Shown here piece by piece: positions 1-9,888 of a stretch of DNA of 64,000 nucleotides. The notes under the pieces were generated by a model. It was given only the letters and a program-made list of their open reading frames with translations. It searched no databases and was not told where the DNA came from. The stretch's first letter is position 1. The number at the start of each line of letters is the position of its first letter. The DNA is from Pseudoips prasinana (lineage: Eukaryota; Arthropoda; Insecta; Lepidoptera; Nolidae): contig OX621260.1 in NCBI GenBank assembly GCA_951640165.1, forward strand, positions 14,526,001-14,590,000, given 5' to 3'. The translations under genes were made by a program, and so were the position numbers.

Positions 1-230
1 CATTTGTCACGATCTTTACACACCTCTTTTGCCTCGTTTACTGTCATTATACTTGAGAACGTCTCCAATTTGGTCAGAGAATGTTCTACGAGGTCTTCAC
101 CTTCCGGTTATCCACAGGCGAGTTCTACTTCTTCTGTCGATTTTCTTTCATGCATCCTTTCTAAATGCCCAAACCATCTCAGCATACCTTATTCTATCTT
201 TGTGACTACATCCTTTTTCACACCACACAT
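1..230 (-). pseudogene. RTE-type LINE 3' fragment (family RTE-1), decayed
   Basis: Read on the minus strand, this matches in order the C-terminal part of the better preserved RTE-type fragment at 8302-8760: a wing around GHLERM, a GRGRPRR-like motif and the [10 protein letters not shown] tail. The frame is broken and the window edge cuts the 3' end. Endonuclease and most reverse-transcriptase segments are absent, as expected of a 5'-truncated LINE copy. It cannot encode an active protein. Confidence 0.7.
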
Positions 231-247
231 AATACATTGTATAATAT

Positions 248-296
248 AATTATATAGATAGTAACACCCATACTCAGGACACAAACATCTGTCCTG
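248..296 (-). repeat. SINE-B fragment
   Basis: About 50 bases match the body of the tRNA-headed SINE-B family (the ACACCC...CTCAGGACA...CTGTCCTG block) in reverse orientation. Head and tail are missing. It abuts the RTE-1 fragment and family B. Confidence 0.55.
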
Positions 297-750
297 AATC
301 CGCCGTGTTGAAACCGGTAGTAGAGACACCCGCTGAGTTTGTTTCGCTGGGTCTTCTCAGTTGGGGCGCATTGAATCTGGTGGTAGCATTAAAGCGCGAC
401 CGTCGTTATAAACACAAGGTCCGACATATTAATAACATTTAATTCGTACCTTAATATAAACAGAAACATTCAGACAATATGTAGTAAGAATATAGCTAAA
501 ATTTAAAATTTAGCTAATTAAACCTACACATGATCCTTGACAATAACTTAATTTAAATTAGCTAAATATCGTTAGTATTATAAAATACATCTTATTGTAA
601 ATTATTTCCTACAATCCGTGTACGTAAATATCTATATGTACACAGAAATAATTATAAATTAATTATATATTACTACGAACATGTTCGGACTATTTACAAG
701 CGCTTTTTTAAAGCCTACGTGAATAAAAACCTTTTTTATTTATTTACCCG
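297..750 (+). repeat. Dispersed repeat family B (likely LINE 3' region)
   Basis: The block resembles 55865-56200: both have a GAGTTTGTT...TTCTTCTCAG segment, then a 'TAGCATTAAAGC...CGTCCGTCGTT' type segment, an AT-rich middle and an 'ACAAGCGCTTTTTTAAAG' tail. The tail also occurs in reverse at 7791-7960 and 60150-60260. No coding potential is visible. A shared 3' tail with variable 5' extent suggests a retrotransposon 3' end, but this is inference. Confidence 0.55.
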
Positions 751-1216
751 CAACACCAAACGGCCCGTCAGCTTATAAATCAGATTATAAGAAAGAAAAT
801 ATATATATTTTCTTTTCATTTTTGAGAAACTACAACAAAGATATTAAAAGGAAAAGTAAATATATTTTCCTAAACAAGCACGTCTTCTAATTAAGTAGCA
901 TACAAACTGGCTAGTGGTTGGGCGTTAAGGTATCTTAGACGCTGACAATACCACACTGTTCTCGCTTGCCCTCCATATAATAAGCTCACTACCTTACTCC
1001 TTTTGAGTCAAATGTATTTCTGCTATTCATGCAATGTCCAATATGGATTTTAAAGGGGACCACATACGTGACTCGCTTACAACTATAGATATTATGTCAG
1101 GTAGTTTCCTTCACTATCTATGTTATACGTTGTATATTTATTCATATATACTTATATATTACAATCACGTAATTTGGTTATAAATCATAGCAGCGTTCGC
1201 TACTGCAAAGACTTAT
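751..1216. other. AT-rich stretch, nothing recognised
   Basis: No ORF of note, no tRNA-like block and no inverted repeat stands out. A short piece near 750-775 (CGCAACACCAAACGGCCCGT) resembles LINE 3' ends seen elsewhere in the window. Confidence 0.5.
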
Positions 1217-1795
1217 TAGGGCTCCAAACTAAAGGGTAAAACGAGACCCTATTACTATGACTTCGCTGTCTGTTTGTAAGTACGTCTGTCACCAGGATGT
1301 ACCTCATGAACTAGACAGTTGAAATGTTGACAGATGATGTATTTCTGTTAATCTAAGTCTAAATACTTGAAATAGATTAAAATAAATATTTAAGGGGGCT
1401 CCCACACAACAATCGTGATTTTCTTACAGTTTAGATCGGACTAGATTCAGTTTTCATCGTACTACAAGGCGTCGGGAGGCTCTCCACCATGTCAAGAACA
1501 TCCCATTATGCCGTACGAAGCACTTTGCTTCCTCTTTCATCATAAGCATCGCTAAGCTGTGGAACAGCCTACCAAACGACATGTTTCCAGACTCATATAA
1601 CATGGGTTTATTCAAGGCTAGAGTTAACAGGCATCTTATGGGTACGCGCGGTCTACCTTCGACCACATCTTTACTTACCATCAAGTGAGATTGTGGTCAA
1701 GCGCAAACCCATTTTGCATAAAAAATATGTAGATTATGGTACGGAACCTTTCGTGCGCAAGTCCGCCTCGCACTTACCCAATTTATTATTTTACT
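1217..1795 (+). repeat. Repeat family C, split by a LINE fragment
   Basis: The left part (AAAGGGTAAAACGAGACCC, then CTTCGCTGTCTGT, CACCAGG and TCATGAAC blocks) and the right part (TACGGAACC...TTCGTGCGC...GTCCG) match the uninterrupted copy at 56203-56475. Between them lies the LINE remnant at about 1430-1735. The order shows that family C was in place before the LINE fragment inserted. Confidence 0.65.
1440..1685 (+). pseudogene. LINE reverse transcriptase C-terminal remnant
   Basis: The plus-strand translation contains FASSFIISIAKLWNSLPNDM followed by a GLFKARVNRHLMG-like tail. This is the typical extreme C-terminus of Jockey/CR1-like reverse transcriptases (an aromatic-x-LWNSLP block, then F-K-x-x-VN-x-xL). 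The minus-strand open frame over the same bases is a shadow. It is 5'-truncated and not functional. Confidence 0.7.
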
Positions 1796-2194
1796 CTCTC
1801 TCTGTGTGTTACACTATCTGTCTTAAAACTCTGTTTGGCTGTCTCTTAATTTGAATAAAAGAAACCGACTATACCCGCAATAATAAAAATCTAATAGAAT
1901 TTAGTTTCGGCGCCGAGACAGTTATGGTTAAGTTTATTAGCGTTATCAAATGGAAATCGCGTAATTGGAAATAGAAATATATTTGGAATTGCTATTGCTC
2001 CAATTCTTATTATTTGGATAACCTAGAAGCCGCATTGACACCATTACGGTGACAACTTGAAGGAGGTAGAGCATATTATTTTTACGCTCTATGACTCGAA
2101 TCCTAGAATACGCTGCAAATAATTTATTAAGAGAAGCTAAATTTCGCACTTGCACTTTATCGTGATATAAACCAGCCATTAGCTTCTGCTATCT
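1796..2194. other. No recognised feature
   Basis: AT-rich sequence after the family C copy. The minus-strand open frame at 1946-2179 has low-complexity composition and no recognisable motif, so it is not called as a gene. Confidence 0.5.
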
Positions 2195-2400
2195 GGAATA
2201 ATATCATCATCATCAACGCCCACTGCTGCACAAAGGCCTCCCCCAAAGATCTCCACAATTGCCGGTGTTGCACTATCCGCATCAAGCGACATCACTAGAA
2301 CATCGGTCCATCTTGTAGGAGGCCTGCCTAAGCTGCGTCTTCAAGTTCGTGTTCACCACTCGAGAAAATTTCTGCCCCACACAATGCCCCGGAATAATAT
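2195..2400 (-). pseudogene. RTE-type LINE 3' end (family RTE-2)
   Basis: The block runs from ATCATCATCATC through GCCCACTGCTGCACAAAGGC to TTTCTGCCCCAC. On the minus strand it matches the C-terminal coding end and GAT-rich tail of the longer RTE-2 copy at 37683-38045. The reading frame is decayed. Confidence 0.7.
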
Positions 2401-2765
2401 TCGAGAAATAAAATGGCCATATCACAAAGTTCTATGGATAATGGAAACACAAACTTATAAACCATGTTCCTTTATTACACTGTAATTGTAGATGTATTCA
2501 ATTTATAAAGCTAATTATGATATCTATAAATTATAATTAGTAAGACGCGCATCATAGTATGAACTTCACATTAAGTCCACTGACTAATGACTACGACTAC
2601 ACATTTCGCAGACCTAGACTATACATATTTGCGATATCAAAATCAAAATTATAGAAAATCACCATTGAGCTTATGAAATGACGTTTCGAGACTACCTTTT
2701 GATATTCCTTATCAAATCGCGCGCGAACTAAATAAGATTTCTTATAACTATAATTTCGGAAACAC
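2401..2765. other. No recognised feature
   Basis: AT-rich, with only short open frames and no repeat shared obviously with the rest of the window. Confidence 0.45.
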
Positions 2766-3130
2766 TGGTTTTATTATTATTATTTTATTTATTTATTGTT
2801 TCCTTAATATTAAATCACAAGTACAGAAAAATACCCCACAAGACCGATCAGTCGGTTTGACTGCGGGAGAAAAGTCTCAATAAACAAGAAAACAACAATA
2901 AGATATCTAAATACTAAAAATAACTATTATTAATCACAGTTGATATAACGGCACTATTTTATGTATTAACAATATCTCTATTATCTATCTAATCTAATTT
3001 AGTAAGTAAGTATTTATATAATTTGTTTTTAAATATATATTTTTTTGGTTCACTTCTAATGTAAGCCGGTAGACTATTTAAAGTATAAGGTAATCGTTTA
3101 TTACGTCGGTTTGGGTTACAACTTTACTTC
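2766..3130 (-). pseudogene. LINE C-terminal remnant with TTA-rich tail
   Basis: On the minus strand the bases around 3010-3130 translate to a CNPNRRNKRLPYTLNSLP segment followed by an F-K-x-K-L-Y-K-YLL tail and a stop. This is a typical reverse-transcriptase C-terminus of CR1/Jockey-like LINEs. Downstream on the minus strand is a 3' UTR ending in AATAAATAAATAAAATAATA-type simple repeats. The copy is strongly 5'-truncated. Confidence 0.6.
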
Positions 3131-3525
3131 ATTTTATCAATTGCTTGTATAACTTATAATTTTACGTTTTGTGTCCCTAACTATTAAAATAAAAATAAGA
3201 CAACTTCTACGTTTCCACTCCTTATACTTTCTTGTTAAATCCGTTGTGGTTCGGTTCTAAGGCACATAGACTGATGCTTCGGTCCGTTAATGATTGGCGA
3301 GGTTAAGCAACTAGGCTCGCGGTCAGGTTTGTTATATCTGCCAATGTTTGAACTACCTCAAACTACAAATGTGCACGGTGAAAGGGTTTGGAATTGCATT
3401 CTACCCAAAACGTTCAATAAATTACCCATACCCATAGTAGAGAAGATAGAAAACAGATTTCTGTTTTCCTGTCGACAGGTAAGCAACATATTAAAGCGAC
3501 ACTTTTTAAATAAAACTTAATTAGC
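3131..3525 (+). pseudogene. LINE C-terminal remnant, opposite orientation
   Basis: The plus-strand frame at 3290-3520 reads through SRSGLLYLPMFELPQT, VWNCILPKTFNKLP and a final LKRHFLNK. This matches the layout of a CR1-like reverse-transcriptase tail (R-x-G...LP motif, 'FNKLP' block, basic C-terminus). It faces the remnant at 2766-3130 tail to tail. Only about 76 codons remain. Confidence 0.55.
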
Positions 3526-3637
3526 ATGTAAGCGGCAACACCTTAACCGTATAATCTTACACTTTTAAGATTTAGAGTTAAGATTTAATGTAAAATAATG
3601 GTATTACTTTAATTTGAAATAAACAGATTTTTTTTTT

Positions 3638-3791
3638 GAAGTTATACTTCTTTTGGCGCGATGGAGAAAAATGATGAGAGTGAATTTTTACGATGCGCGC
3701 GCACACCGACACCAAAAAATTTAACAGCATGACGTTAGTGGTATAAAAATTGATAACTATGTTCAAGTTGTATATTAAGAAGTATAACTTC
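3638..3791. mobile_element. MITE-1 with short terminal inverted repeats
   Basis: GAAGTTATACTTCTT at 3638-3652 is the reverse complement of the bases at 3777-3791. The interior of about 125 bases has a TTTTGGCGCG block next to the left repeat and a GCGCGCGCACAC block in the middle. Size and terminal repeats fit a non-autonomous DNA element. The target duplication is not clear because the flanks are A/T-rich. Confidence 0.65.
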
Positions 3792-3869
3792 TAACGCGTG
3801 TACATAAGTACACACAAGTTTTTTTTTTGTTTCTATTATTAGGCCATAGATAAAAGTGACCGCCAAAGT

Positions 3870-4035
3870 GGTTTAATTTCTGAGCGTCTCCGTGCTTTGG
3901 AGGAAACGTTAAGCGGACGGTCCCGGTTGTAGCCATTAGACAACAGTCGTTAAGCCATGTCAGAGGCCTACTGGGCGGCTTGAGCAACTCTGACACTAGC
4001 TTAACCACTGCCCATATGATAAGTAAGTAAGTCAA
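3870..4035 (-). repeat. Dispersed repeat family A
   Basis: This has the signature CATGTCAGAGGCCTACTGGG...CGGCTTGA...CAACTCTGACACTAG, then CCACTGCCCATA and ATAAGTAAG. The same blocks recur at 17725-17843, 34905-35165, 37230-37470, 37500-37590 and 39085-39478. I recognise no encoded protein, and the parent element is unknown. Confidence 0.65.
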
Positions 4036-5090
4036 TCAGGTGTCCGAGTATTGTACCGAGCCTCACAGCTTCGAGTCCATTCATTTTAAATGACTGAAAG
4101 GAATTAGTCCCATTAAAAAGAATAAGATCCATAAATAGCAATACATACATGTAGTTCAATCTCAATACATATGTATAATAAAAACATTTATTTTACAATT
4201 GAACCCCAAAATCTATTTAATCACTTAGAAATACTTTTAACTAATTTATGATCACAATTTACTTACCAAATGTATAAAACACTCATTAAAAAAATAAAAA
4301 TAAATCACAAGACTTTATAAAATAACGCTTATTTATAACATATTTATAAGACATTGTCATTTTAGTTATTTCAGACAGTTGACATGACGTTAGAAAGTCA
4401 TGGATGTAATAACTTAAAACTAAAAACAATTCGGTATTAGCAGAGGAAGAAGTAATACTCTGTGAAGAAGTACACTTTATTGCACGAGGACTTCGAGCTA
4501 TGTTCGAAGCATAAGGACCATAAGTTGTACAATTTAGGTTACCAGATGAAAAACACTAAAATTCGGAATAAAGTCCTGATTTCCTTAGAAAAATATGGAG
4601 ATTTATTTACACTTTGAGAATTTTCTCAACAAGTAACAATTTTAAATAAAAAAGTCGTAATTTTACCGTTTTCATACACTGTGGATCTCGCTCACGTGTT
4701 GCACATTGCACTCAAAGGCTGAATTTTATTGAAAATACTAACTCCTGAGTTTTATGAGATTAGCAAAATCCAGCCGCAATACCGAGAAGAGTCCAAAAAT
4801 CGTGAAATCACAAGACTAGTAAAATATACATTATACTACTAAAATATACCACTGGCCGGCTTCACGTTGAATGGTCCTGAGTTTATTAAATATGTGTAAT
4901 AATAGGAAAAGGTACATTTACATTAAAATTTGTATTTGTGTGTACACATTTAAAGAATAAAAATAATTGCGAAAGTATTTCAAGAAGACGTAGAGTAAAT
5001 AAACTTTCTAGGGTGAAAATTTGAGTTATGTATGTTTCCTCAGCGCTACGACATGTCCTTCTTTAAACAAGGTTCAAAAAGAGTATTAAT
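4036..5090. other. Long AT-rich stretch, nothing recognised
   Basis: About one kilobase without a notable ORF, tandem array or tRNA-like block on either strand. It is either unique intergenic DNA or repeats too old to recognise. Confidence 0.5.
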
Positions 5091-5170
5091 CTCACGGTAG
5101 GCAGCGGTTACCACTTACCGTCAGGTGGGCCGCTAGCTCGTCTGCCTCCAATAGCTATACCTATTTGAAA
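5091..5170 (+). repeat. LINE 3' UTR fragment
   Basis: The segment GGCAGCGGTTACCACTTACC followed by GTCAGGTGGGCCG...CTCGTCTGCC resembles the LINE 3' tail seen in longer form near 16740-16830 (GGTGACCACTTACCATCAG). It carries no coding sequence. Confidence 0.5.
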
Positions 5171-5387
5171 TGAAAATAAAATGAAATATATTTTTTTTAT
5201 TTGCGACAAAAAGAATTCTTACCATACATAGCAAAAATAACACAAAAGAATTGTTGGGAGTCAAAAAAGCCCCTATCTCAGCATTAGATACGGCAACACA
5301 TACATATATTAATGCAGCGGTGATCTTCCGATAGAGGCAATTTGCTCTGGTCCGAACACATGATTTTTCACATTTTGAAGTAAACTC

Positions 5388-5710
5388 TGTGCTTCGGCGC
5401 TTACGCTTCTACGAAGCATTATAATTGTATCTTGAAGCCATTGTCCGAAACGGTGGGACTCTACAATATTTAGTAGATGGCTTACTTGCTGCTAAGTCTT
5501 GCATAAGTCTAATTAATTAGGAATATTTACTATATTCTCCTTATGTTCCTTTCAGTCATAAGAAAACACTGTGCTTCGATGATTACGCGTCTACGAAGCA
5601 GTACTATTTGTATCTTGAAAGCGTTATTCTAGTGGTGGGATTCCTCAGTGTTTAGAAAGTGGATGGATTTCTACGCTACTAGTCTTGGATAAGTTTAATT
5701 AATATTATGA
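5388..5710 (+). repeat. Diverged tandem duplication, unit about 183 bp, each with a hairpin
   Basis: Two head-to-tail units begin near 5388 and 5571. Each opens with TGCTTCG, about 15 bases, then CGAAGCA, giving the same 7-bp stem in both copies although the loops differ. The units then share GTATCTTGAA, GGTGGGA and AAGTTTAATTAAT-type blocks. There is no coding content. Confidence 0.55.
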
Positions 5711-5714
5711 ATAC

Positions 5715-5845
5715 AATACAACACAAAACTCTTTATTGAACAGCAGAAATAATAAATTAAGTACTAGTTCTAATAACTGTTTATTAGAACTTATGTACAA
5801 AGGCCGATCTTATCGCTAGCTCCAATTTCTTCCAGACAACCTTGA
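5715..5845 (-). repeat. Family D LINE 3' end
   Basis: The minus strand reads GGTTGTCTGGAAGAAATTGG, GCGATAAGATCGGCC, TTTGTAC and an AATAAAGAG-type polyadenylation region. These are the same blocks as at 11255-11440 and 47600-47715. It is a non-coding LINE tail. Confidence 0.65.
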
Positions 5846-6500
5846 ATATTTACATTTTATCCCTATTTATTAAATACATAAGTAGAAATTAAATAGTACT
5901 TATTTAGTATTTGAATGTTTATGCAATTACTTAGTTTGGTCTAGTATTGAATTAGCTGACCGAAACTAAAAATAATTATTATTATAGAAACTGACTCTAT
6001 CCCGATTCATCTCTATATTTTAATTCCGCTCGTTTTACCGTTACCTACTACTCACGTGCAGAAAGCAAAGTCTTAGAATATAGCACAGAATATTTGAACC
6101 AAATAATACGCGTTCAAAACACAATTATTTTCAACGAAACCGGCTTGATAATAAACGAGGTAATGAAAGAATAACAAGAAAAATCACAAGGCGTCTATGT
6201 AACTTGATAAAGTTGTTATTTAAAGCTTAAATACCAAGGTTCTATCGTGGAAATATAACGTAGAAGGCAAGTATATAAAAATAGAAAGAAGCAATTTTAT
6301 TGTGTGTATATATATAAAAGATGCCCAAATTGTTAATTCTAAAAGAATTGTTTGAGGTTGAAACATTCTTGAGTAAAGAGAAAATTACACAACGGCGAGC
6401 CGGCATTTCGCATACCCAGAGATAAGGATAAAATGATTTATTTACATAATAAGTACGCTCATTTTCCTTCCAATCTTAACTTGCAAAAGCATTGGTAAGG
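5846..6500. other. No recognised feature
   Basis: AT-rich sequence between the family D tail and the GC-rich candidate promoter/exon. No clear ORF, hairpin or repeat was found. Confidence 0.45.
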
Positions 6501-6540
6501 TGTCGAAAAAAAGTACTCGAATATTTAAATACAGTCAGAA

Positions 6541-6580
6541 TATAAAATAGTTCAGTACATTAGTTTCTGTTGTGTTCAGT
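6541..6580 (+). promoter_or_regulatory. Candidate RNA polymerase II core promoter
   Basis: TATAAAA at 6541-6547 is followed by an arthropod-type initiator TCAGT at 6576-6580. The TATA start lies 37 bases upstream of the initiator A, slightly longer than the usual 30 or so. Immediately downstream the base composition becomes GC-rich and CpG-rich, which contrasts with the AT-rich surroundings. No transcript evidence is available. Confidence 0.4.
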
Positions 6581-6758
6581 CGCACTCAGCGGGGCACAGT
6601 GGGCGGTCGTCCCGCCCGCCCTCCGCGTCGTACTTCGCGGCATCGCTGCCGTGACCGAAATTAAAAAAGTTTTGACTCATTACGGACGAATAAAACTGTG
6701 CAAAGTGACTTTGTGTTATTCAGGATTCTCGTGGATTCCCTCGGAATACTTTATTAAG
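6578..6758 (+). other. Candidate 5' (probably non-coding) exon
   Basis: A GC-rich block of about 90 bases (CGGGGCACAGTGGGCGG...CGTCGTACTTCGCGG) follows the putative initiator. The transcript would run to ATTAAG|GTAATTTTG near 6758, a plausible splice donor. The open frame starting at 6570 has no recognisable motif and reads through the donor, so a 5' UTR exon is more likely than a protein. It is the only place in the window where a host gene end is plausible. It could instead be a promoter fragment of an unknown retroelement. Confidence 0.3.
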
Positions 6759-6839
6759 GTAATTTTGATTGTTAAGGTTCTTTCGTTAAGCTTCGCCTCA
6801 ATTTTCCGGCCAACTGCCGACATTGCATTAGTGTATTAA

Positions 6840-7790
6840 TCAAGAGTATTAAATTGCCAACCGTATTTTAGGGATTAATCCATCAATTTATTTATTGAAT
6901 TTAAAATTTTATAGTACGTTTATAGTTAATTAATAATTGCCTAATGTTCTATAAACGAGAGACTTCGATTTATTTTGAATATTTTTAAGATCTTGTTATT
7001 TCATGATACAGATGTCGTAACAAAGTTGACGATTTTTTTTATATAAATGTGTATGTAAATTATTAGTAAAGGACAACTTAAGGATAACTTAGGATAGGAA
7101 ACTATAAGAATTAAGATATAGAATATCGAATAGCGAAACACGCTAAATATTGTTTCGATATCGAAACAAATCACATCAGCTGACTTTTATGGGAACAAAA
7201 TATTTTGTAAAGGTATTAGTCTACATATAGTTAGATTCTAGAGAGTTAGTTAGTCTACATAGAGTATGAAGGGTTATTTAAGTATTATGTTTGTATATTT
7301 TTCATGAATGTGATAACACACATGACACGGACGGACAAATTTTTTTTTTTTCGTAATACTGTTTTTTACCATGTTTATGTACTGCATCATGTGCTTGGCA
7401 ACTATAAGTGTATGTTAATACCCAAGTACTGAATAAATTGCATTATTTCATATCATAAAATTTCCAGTAAAAGCAAAAGTATAAGAGTATATTTATTCGT
7501 AATACTTAAAATGAAAAATGCGTCCTTTAACAATTTTTTTGTACATTTATTAAATATTTAAGGTCGTTGTCGCCAGTGGTTTTCGACTCCAAAACTAGGT
7601 AAACGCAAAAACTAGGGTATCCAAATAGTCATTTATGGGTAATATTTTGTACAGTTCCCATTTTATTATAACAATATCTTAATAATATGACATTATTCAC
7701 GGCCATTTGATCCCAACATAACCCTAAACTTGGACCCAACCAATCTTTTGAACATCGAAGTCTTGATGTGTCAGATAGGTATGTCGGGGT
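6840..7790. other. AT-rich stretch, nothing recognised
   Basis: If the block at 6578-6758 is an exon, this would be intronic. It has a short partial repeat (TAGTCTACATA twice near 7220 and 7251) and a T-run near 7340, but no gene or element boundaries. Confidence 0.4.
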
Positions 7791-7960
7791 CACGATAGTA
7801 AATGAATAAATAAAAACAAAAACGATTTCTATTCACATAGACTTCAAAAAAGCGCTTGTAACTAGTGAGAAAATGAAAAATGATTGGACGAGTAGTATTA
7901 CAAATAAACTATACATTAATTCTAGGTACAAATAGATTAGTGAATAATATAATATCCTAG
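7791..7960 (-). repeat. Family B tail
   Basis: In reverse orientation it carries the ACAAGCGCTTTTTTGAAGTC...GTGAATAG tail of family B (compare about 690-740), followed by AT-rich sequence. Confidence 0.5.
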
Positions 7961-7969
7961 AATATTATT

Positions 7970-8185
7970 CACACACTGCCATCTGATCCCAAACTAAGCA
8001 GAGCTTGTACTATGGACACCAGACAACTGATATACTTACATATACAACTTTTTCTTTTGTGTTTTGTATGTATACTTATAAAGATAATTACACCCAGACT
8101 CGGGACAAACAGACATGTTCAAACACACAATTATCTGTCCTGGGTGGGAATCGAACCCAAGATTTGCGGCGTGAAAGGCTAATAA
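7970..8185 (-). mobile_element. SINE-B copy
   Basis: Read on the minus strand it has a degraded tRNA-like head with a B-box-like GGGTTCGATTCC, then CACCCAGGACAGA, GACTCGGG..., and the tail AAGCTCTGCTTAGTTTGGGA-TCAGATGGC. The order matches the better copies at 13998-14240 and 55297-55510. SINEs are transcribed by RNA polymerase III and use LINE machinery. This copy has lost much of the A-box half. Confidence 0.7.
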
Positions 8186-8228
8186 AACAAATAATTTGAA
8201 CGATACTTAAGCACCGGCTTACCTATCC

Positions 8229-8785
8229 CCAGAAAAGGAATTACCTAATCTATTTGCTTGAAATATAAAACGAAGTTAGATTTTTACTCGGAATACCAGA
8301 TATGTATGGAAGTGAAAGTTGGGTATGGCAGAAAAAGAATGAAAGTAAAATAAATGCAGTAGAAATGAGAGCTCTGAGAAGTATGTGTGGTGTGACTTTG
8401 AGAGACAGAATTCGAAATACTGATGTAAGAGAGCGTTGTGGTGTGAAAGAGGATGTAGTCACAAAGATTGAAAAAGGCATGTTGAGATGGTTTGGCCATT
8501 TAGAAAGGATGAATGAAAGAAGATTGACCAAAGAAGTATACCTGGCCTGTGTGAGTGGGACAACCGGAAGGGGAAGACCACGTCGAACATTCTCTGACCA
8601 AATTGGAGATGTTCTCAAGAAAGGGCAGGTCAGAAGTACCCTAAACCGGCGAGCATGTATGAAGAATATAATGACAGTAATCGAGGCAAAAGAAGTATGC
8701 AAAGATCGTGACAAATGGAAATCCGTTGTCTCTGCCTACCCCTCTGGGAAACAGGCGTGAGTCTATGTATGTATGTATGTATACC
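8229..8785 (+). pseudogene. RTE-type LINE reverse transcriptase, C-terminal fragment (RTE-1)
   Basis: A 152-codon frame at 8302-8760 is the C-terminal end of an RTE/BovB-like endonuclease-reverse transcriptase. It has YGSESWVW, a [20 protein letters not shown] segment, [11 protein letters not shown], a [12 protein letters not shown] motif and a basic end finishing [10 protein letters not shown] (GTAT)n tail near 8765-8785 follows the stop. The catalytic domains (endonuclease, YADD) are absent, so this is a 5'-truncated dead copy, though its remaining frame is open. Related pieces lie at 1-230 and 38426-38522. Confidence 0.8.
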
Positions 8786-8789
8786 AGAT

Positions 8790-9185
8790 AGGATAGCAGT
8801 TATCTCGCGAAATTGTAAAATGTCAATGTGGGATAATCTGTGGGCAAATACTATTTTATCATAATTAAGTTACTTGTAAGCAATTATAAAAGGTACATGG
8901 AAGGGCATCGGTAACTCAGTGGAGCATTCCAGTGCTTCTCCAACTCCAAAAATTTTATCGCTGGTCTTCAGCAAAGGAATATTTTTCTCACTACCATTAC
9001 AACAGCAGCATATTACCACAATACATTGCCGTCTCTTTCGAGGACATCAAATGGACATGACAATTCCTTTCTTGACCCGCTGATGGCCCGAAATAAAAAT
9101 AATAAACTAATATCTTATAATATTTTACAACCACTAACAGACACTAACCTGTACTATGGCAATCAGAAAACCGATAAACATAATT
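8790..9185. other. No recognised feature
   Basis: Contains GGCATCGGTAACTCAGTGGA near 8907, faintly like a tRNA A-box region, but no matching B-box follows. Otherwise unremarkable. Confidence 0.4.
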
Positions 9186-9186
9186 G

Positions 9187-9425
9187 ACGGTCACCGTAGC
9201 CTAGTTGGTAGTGCTCCTGCCTACGAAGCTGGTGGTCCTGGGTTCGAATCCCGGTAAGTGCAAATATTTGTGTGATGAGCACGAATATTTGTTTCTGAGT
9301 CATGGATGTTTTCTATGTATTTAAGTATTTATCTATCTATATAAGTATGTATATCGTCACCCATAGTACAAGCTTTGCTTAGTTTGGGGCTAGGATGATC
9401 TGTGTGACATTGTCCCTAGATATTA
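9187..9425 (+). mobile_element. SINE-A, full-length copy
   Basis: The head CACCGTAGCCTAGTTGGTAG (A-box) and GGTTCGAATCCCGG (B-box) are spaced like a tRNA gene. The body has a GATGAGCACGAATATTTG block and the tail has AAGCTTTGCTTAGTTTGGGG, then CTAGGATGATCTGTG and (ATT)n. Near-identical copies lie at 33465-33715 and 61889-62130. The internal RNA polymerase III promoter is intact. Confidence 0.85.
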
Positions 9426-9464
9426 TTATTATTATATACTTCTAAATACATACATTCATATTAT

Positions 9465-9640
9465 AGCCTGGCTGTGCCCCGCGGTTTACCCGCCATAAAC
9501 TTTATAAATTATAGCCTATGTGTTAATCCAGGGTGTCAGCTAACTCCATACCAAATTTTATTAAAATCGCTCCAGCTGTTTACACGTGCAGAAGTAACAA
9601 ACATACACACTCACAAACTTTCGCCTTTATAAATTAGTGT
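9465..9640 (+). mobile_element. Helitron-like (Lep1-type) non-autonomous element
   Basis: It starts GGCTGTGCCCCGCGG and continues with blocks TTATAAATTATAGCCTATG, CAGGGTGTCAG, AAAATCGCTCCAGC, ACATACACACTCACA and a final CGCCTTTATAAATTAG. Copies with the same order lie at 14398-14600, 46685-46860 (minus) and 59108-59293. Assignment to Helitrons rests on memory of the lepidopteran Lep1 family and on the insertion pattern at 59108-59293. Confidence 0.5.
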
Positions 9641-9644
9641 GATA

Positions 9645-9770
9645 AACTACGCCCATACACAACAGAAAATCGTGCTCAACATATAAAGAATTGTCCTGGT
9701 GGGGATCGAACTCACGACTTTTGGCTTAACAGTCAGAGTCACTAACATGTAGACCACCAGGCGAGTCAAA
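9645..9770 (-). repeat. SINE fragment with tRNA-like head
   Basis: The minus strand has a CTGGTGGTCTACATGTTAG...A-box half and GTGAGTTCGATCCCCACCAG as B-box, then GGACAATTC. It is related to the SINE-B/SINE-A body but has a different head. The copy is degraded. Confidence 0.5.
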
Positions 9771-9888
9771 AAACCTAAAACACTTTTAGTAGCCCGATTC
9801 TTCGCTCGGAACTACAAGGCATATCAACATACCATAAAGCTTAGTCTAGTTACTTAGTACTCAACTAAGCTTTTATATTTATTTAATA

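Noticed and set aside
8250..8714. 154-codon minus-strand frame starting [11 protein letters not shown]
   Set aside because: Reverse shadow of the RTE-1 coding fragment at 8302-8760. The similar frame at 4-249 is likewise a shadow.
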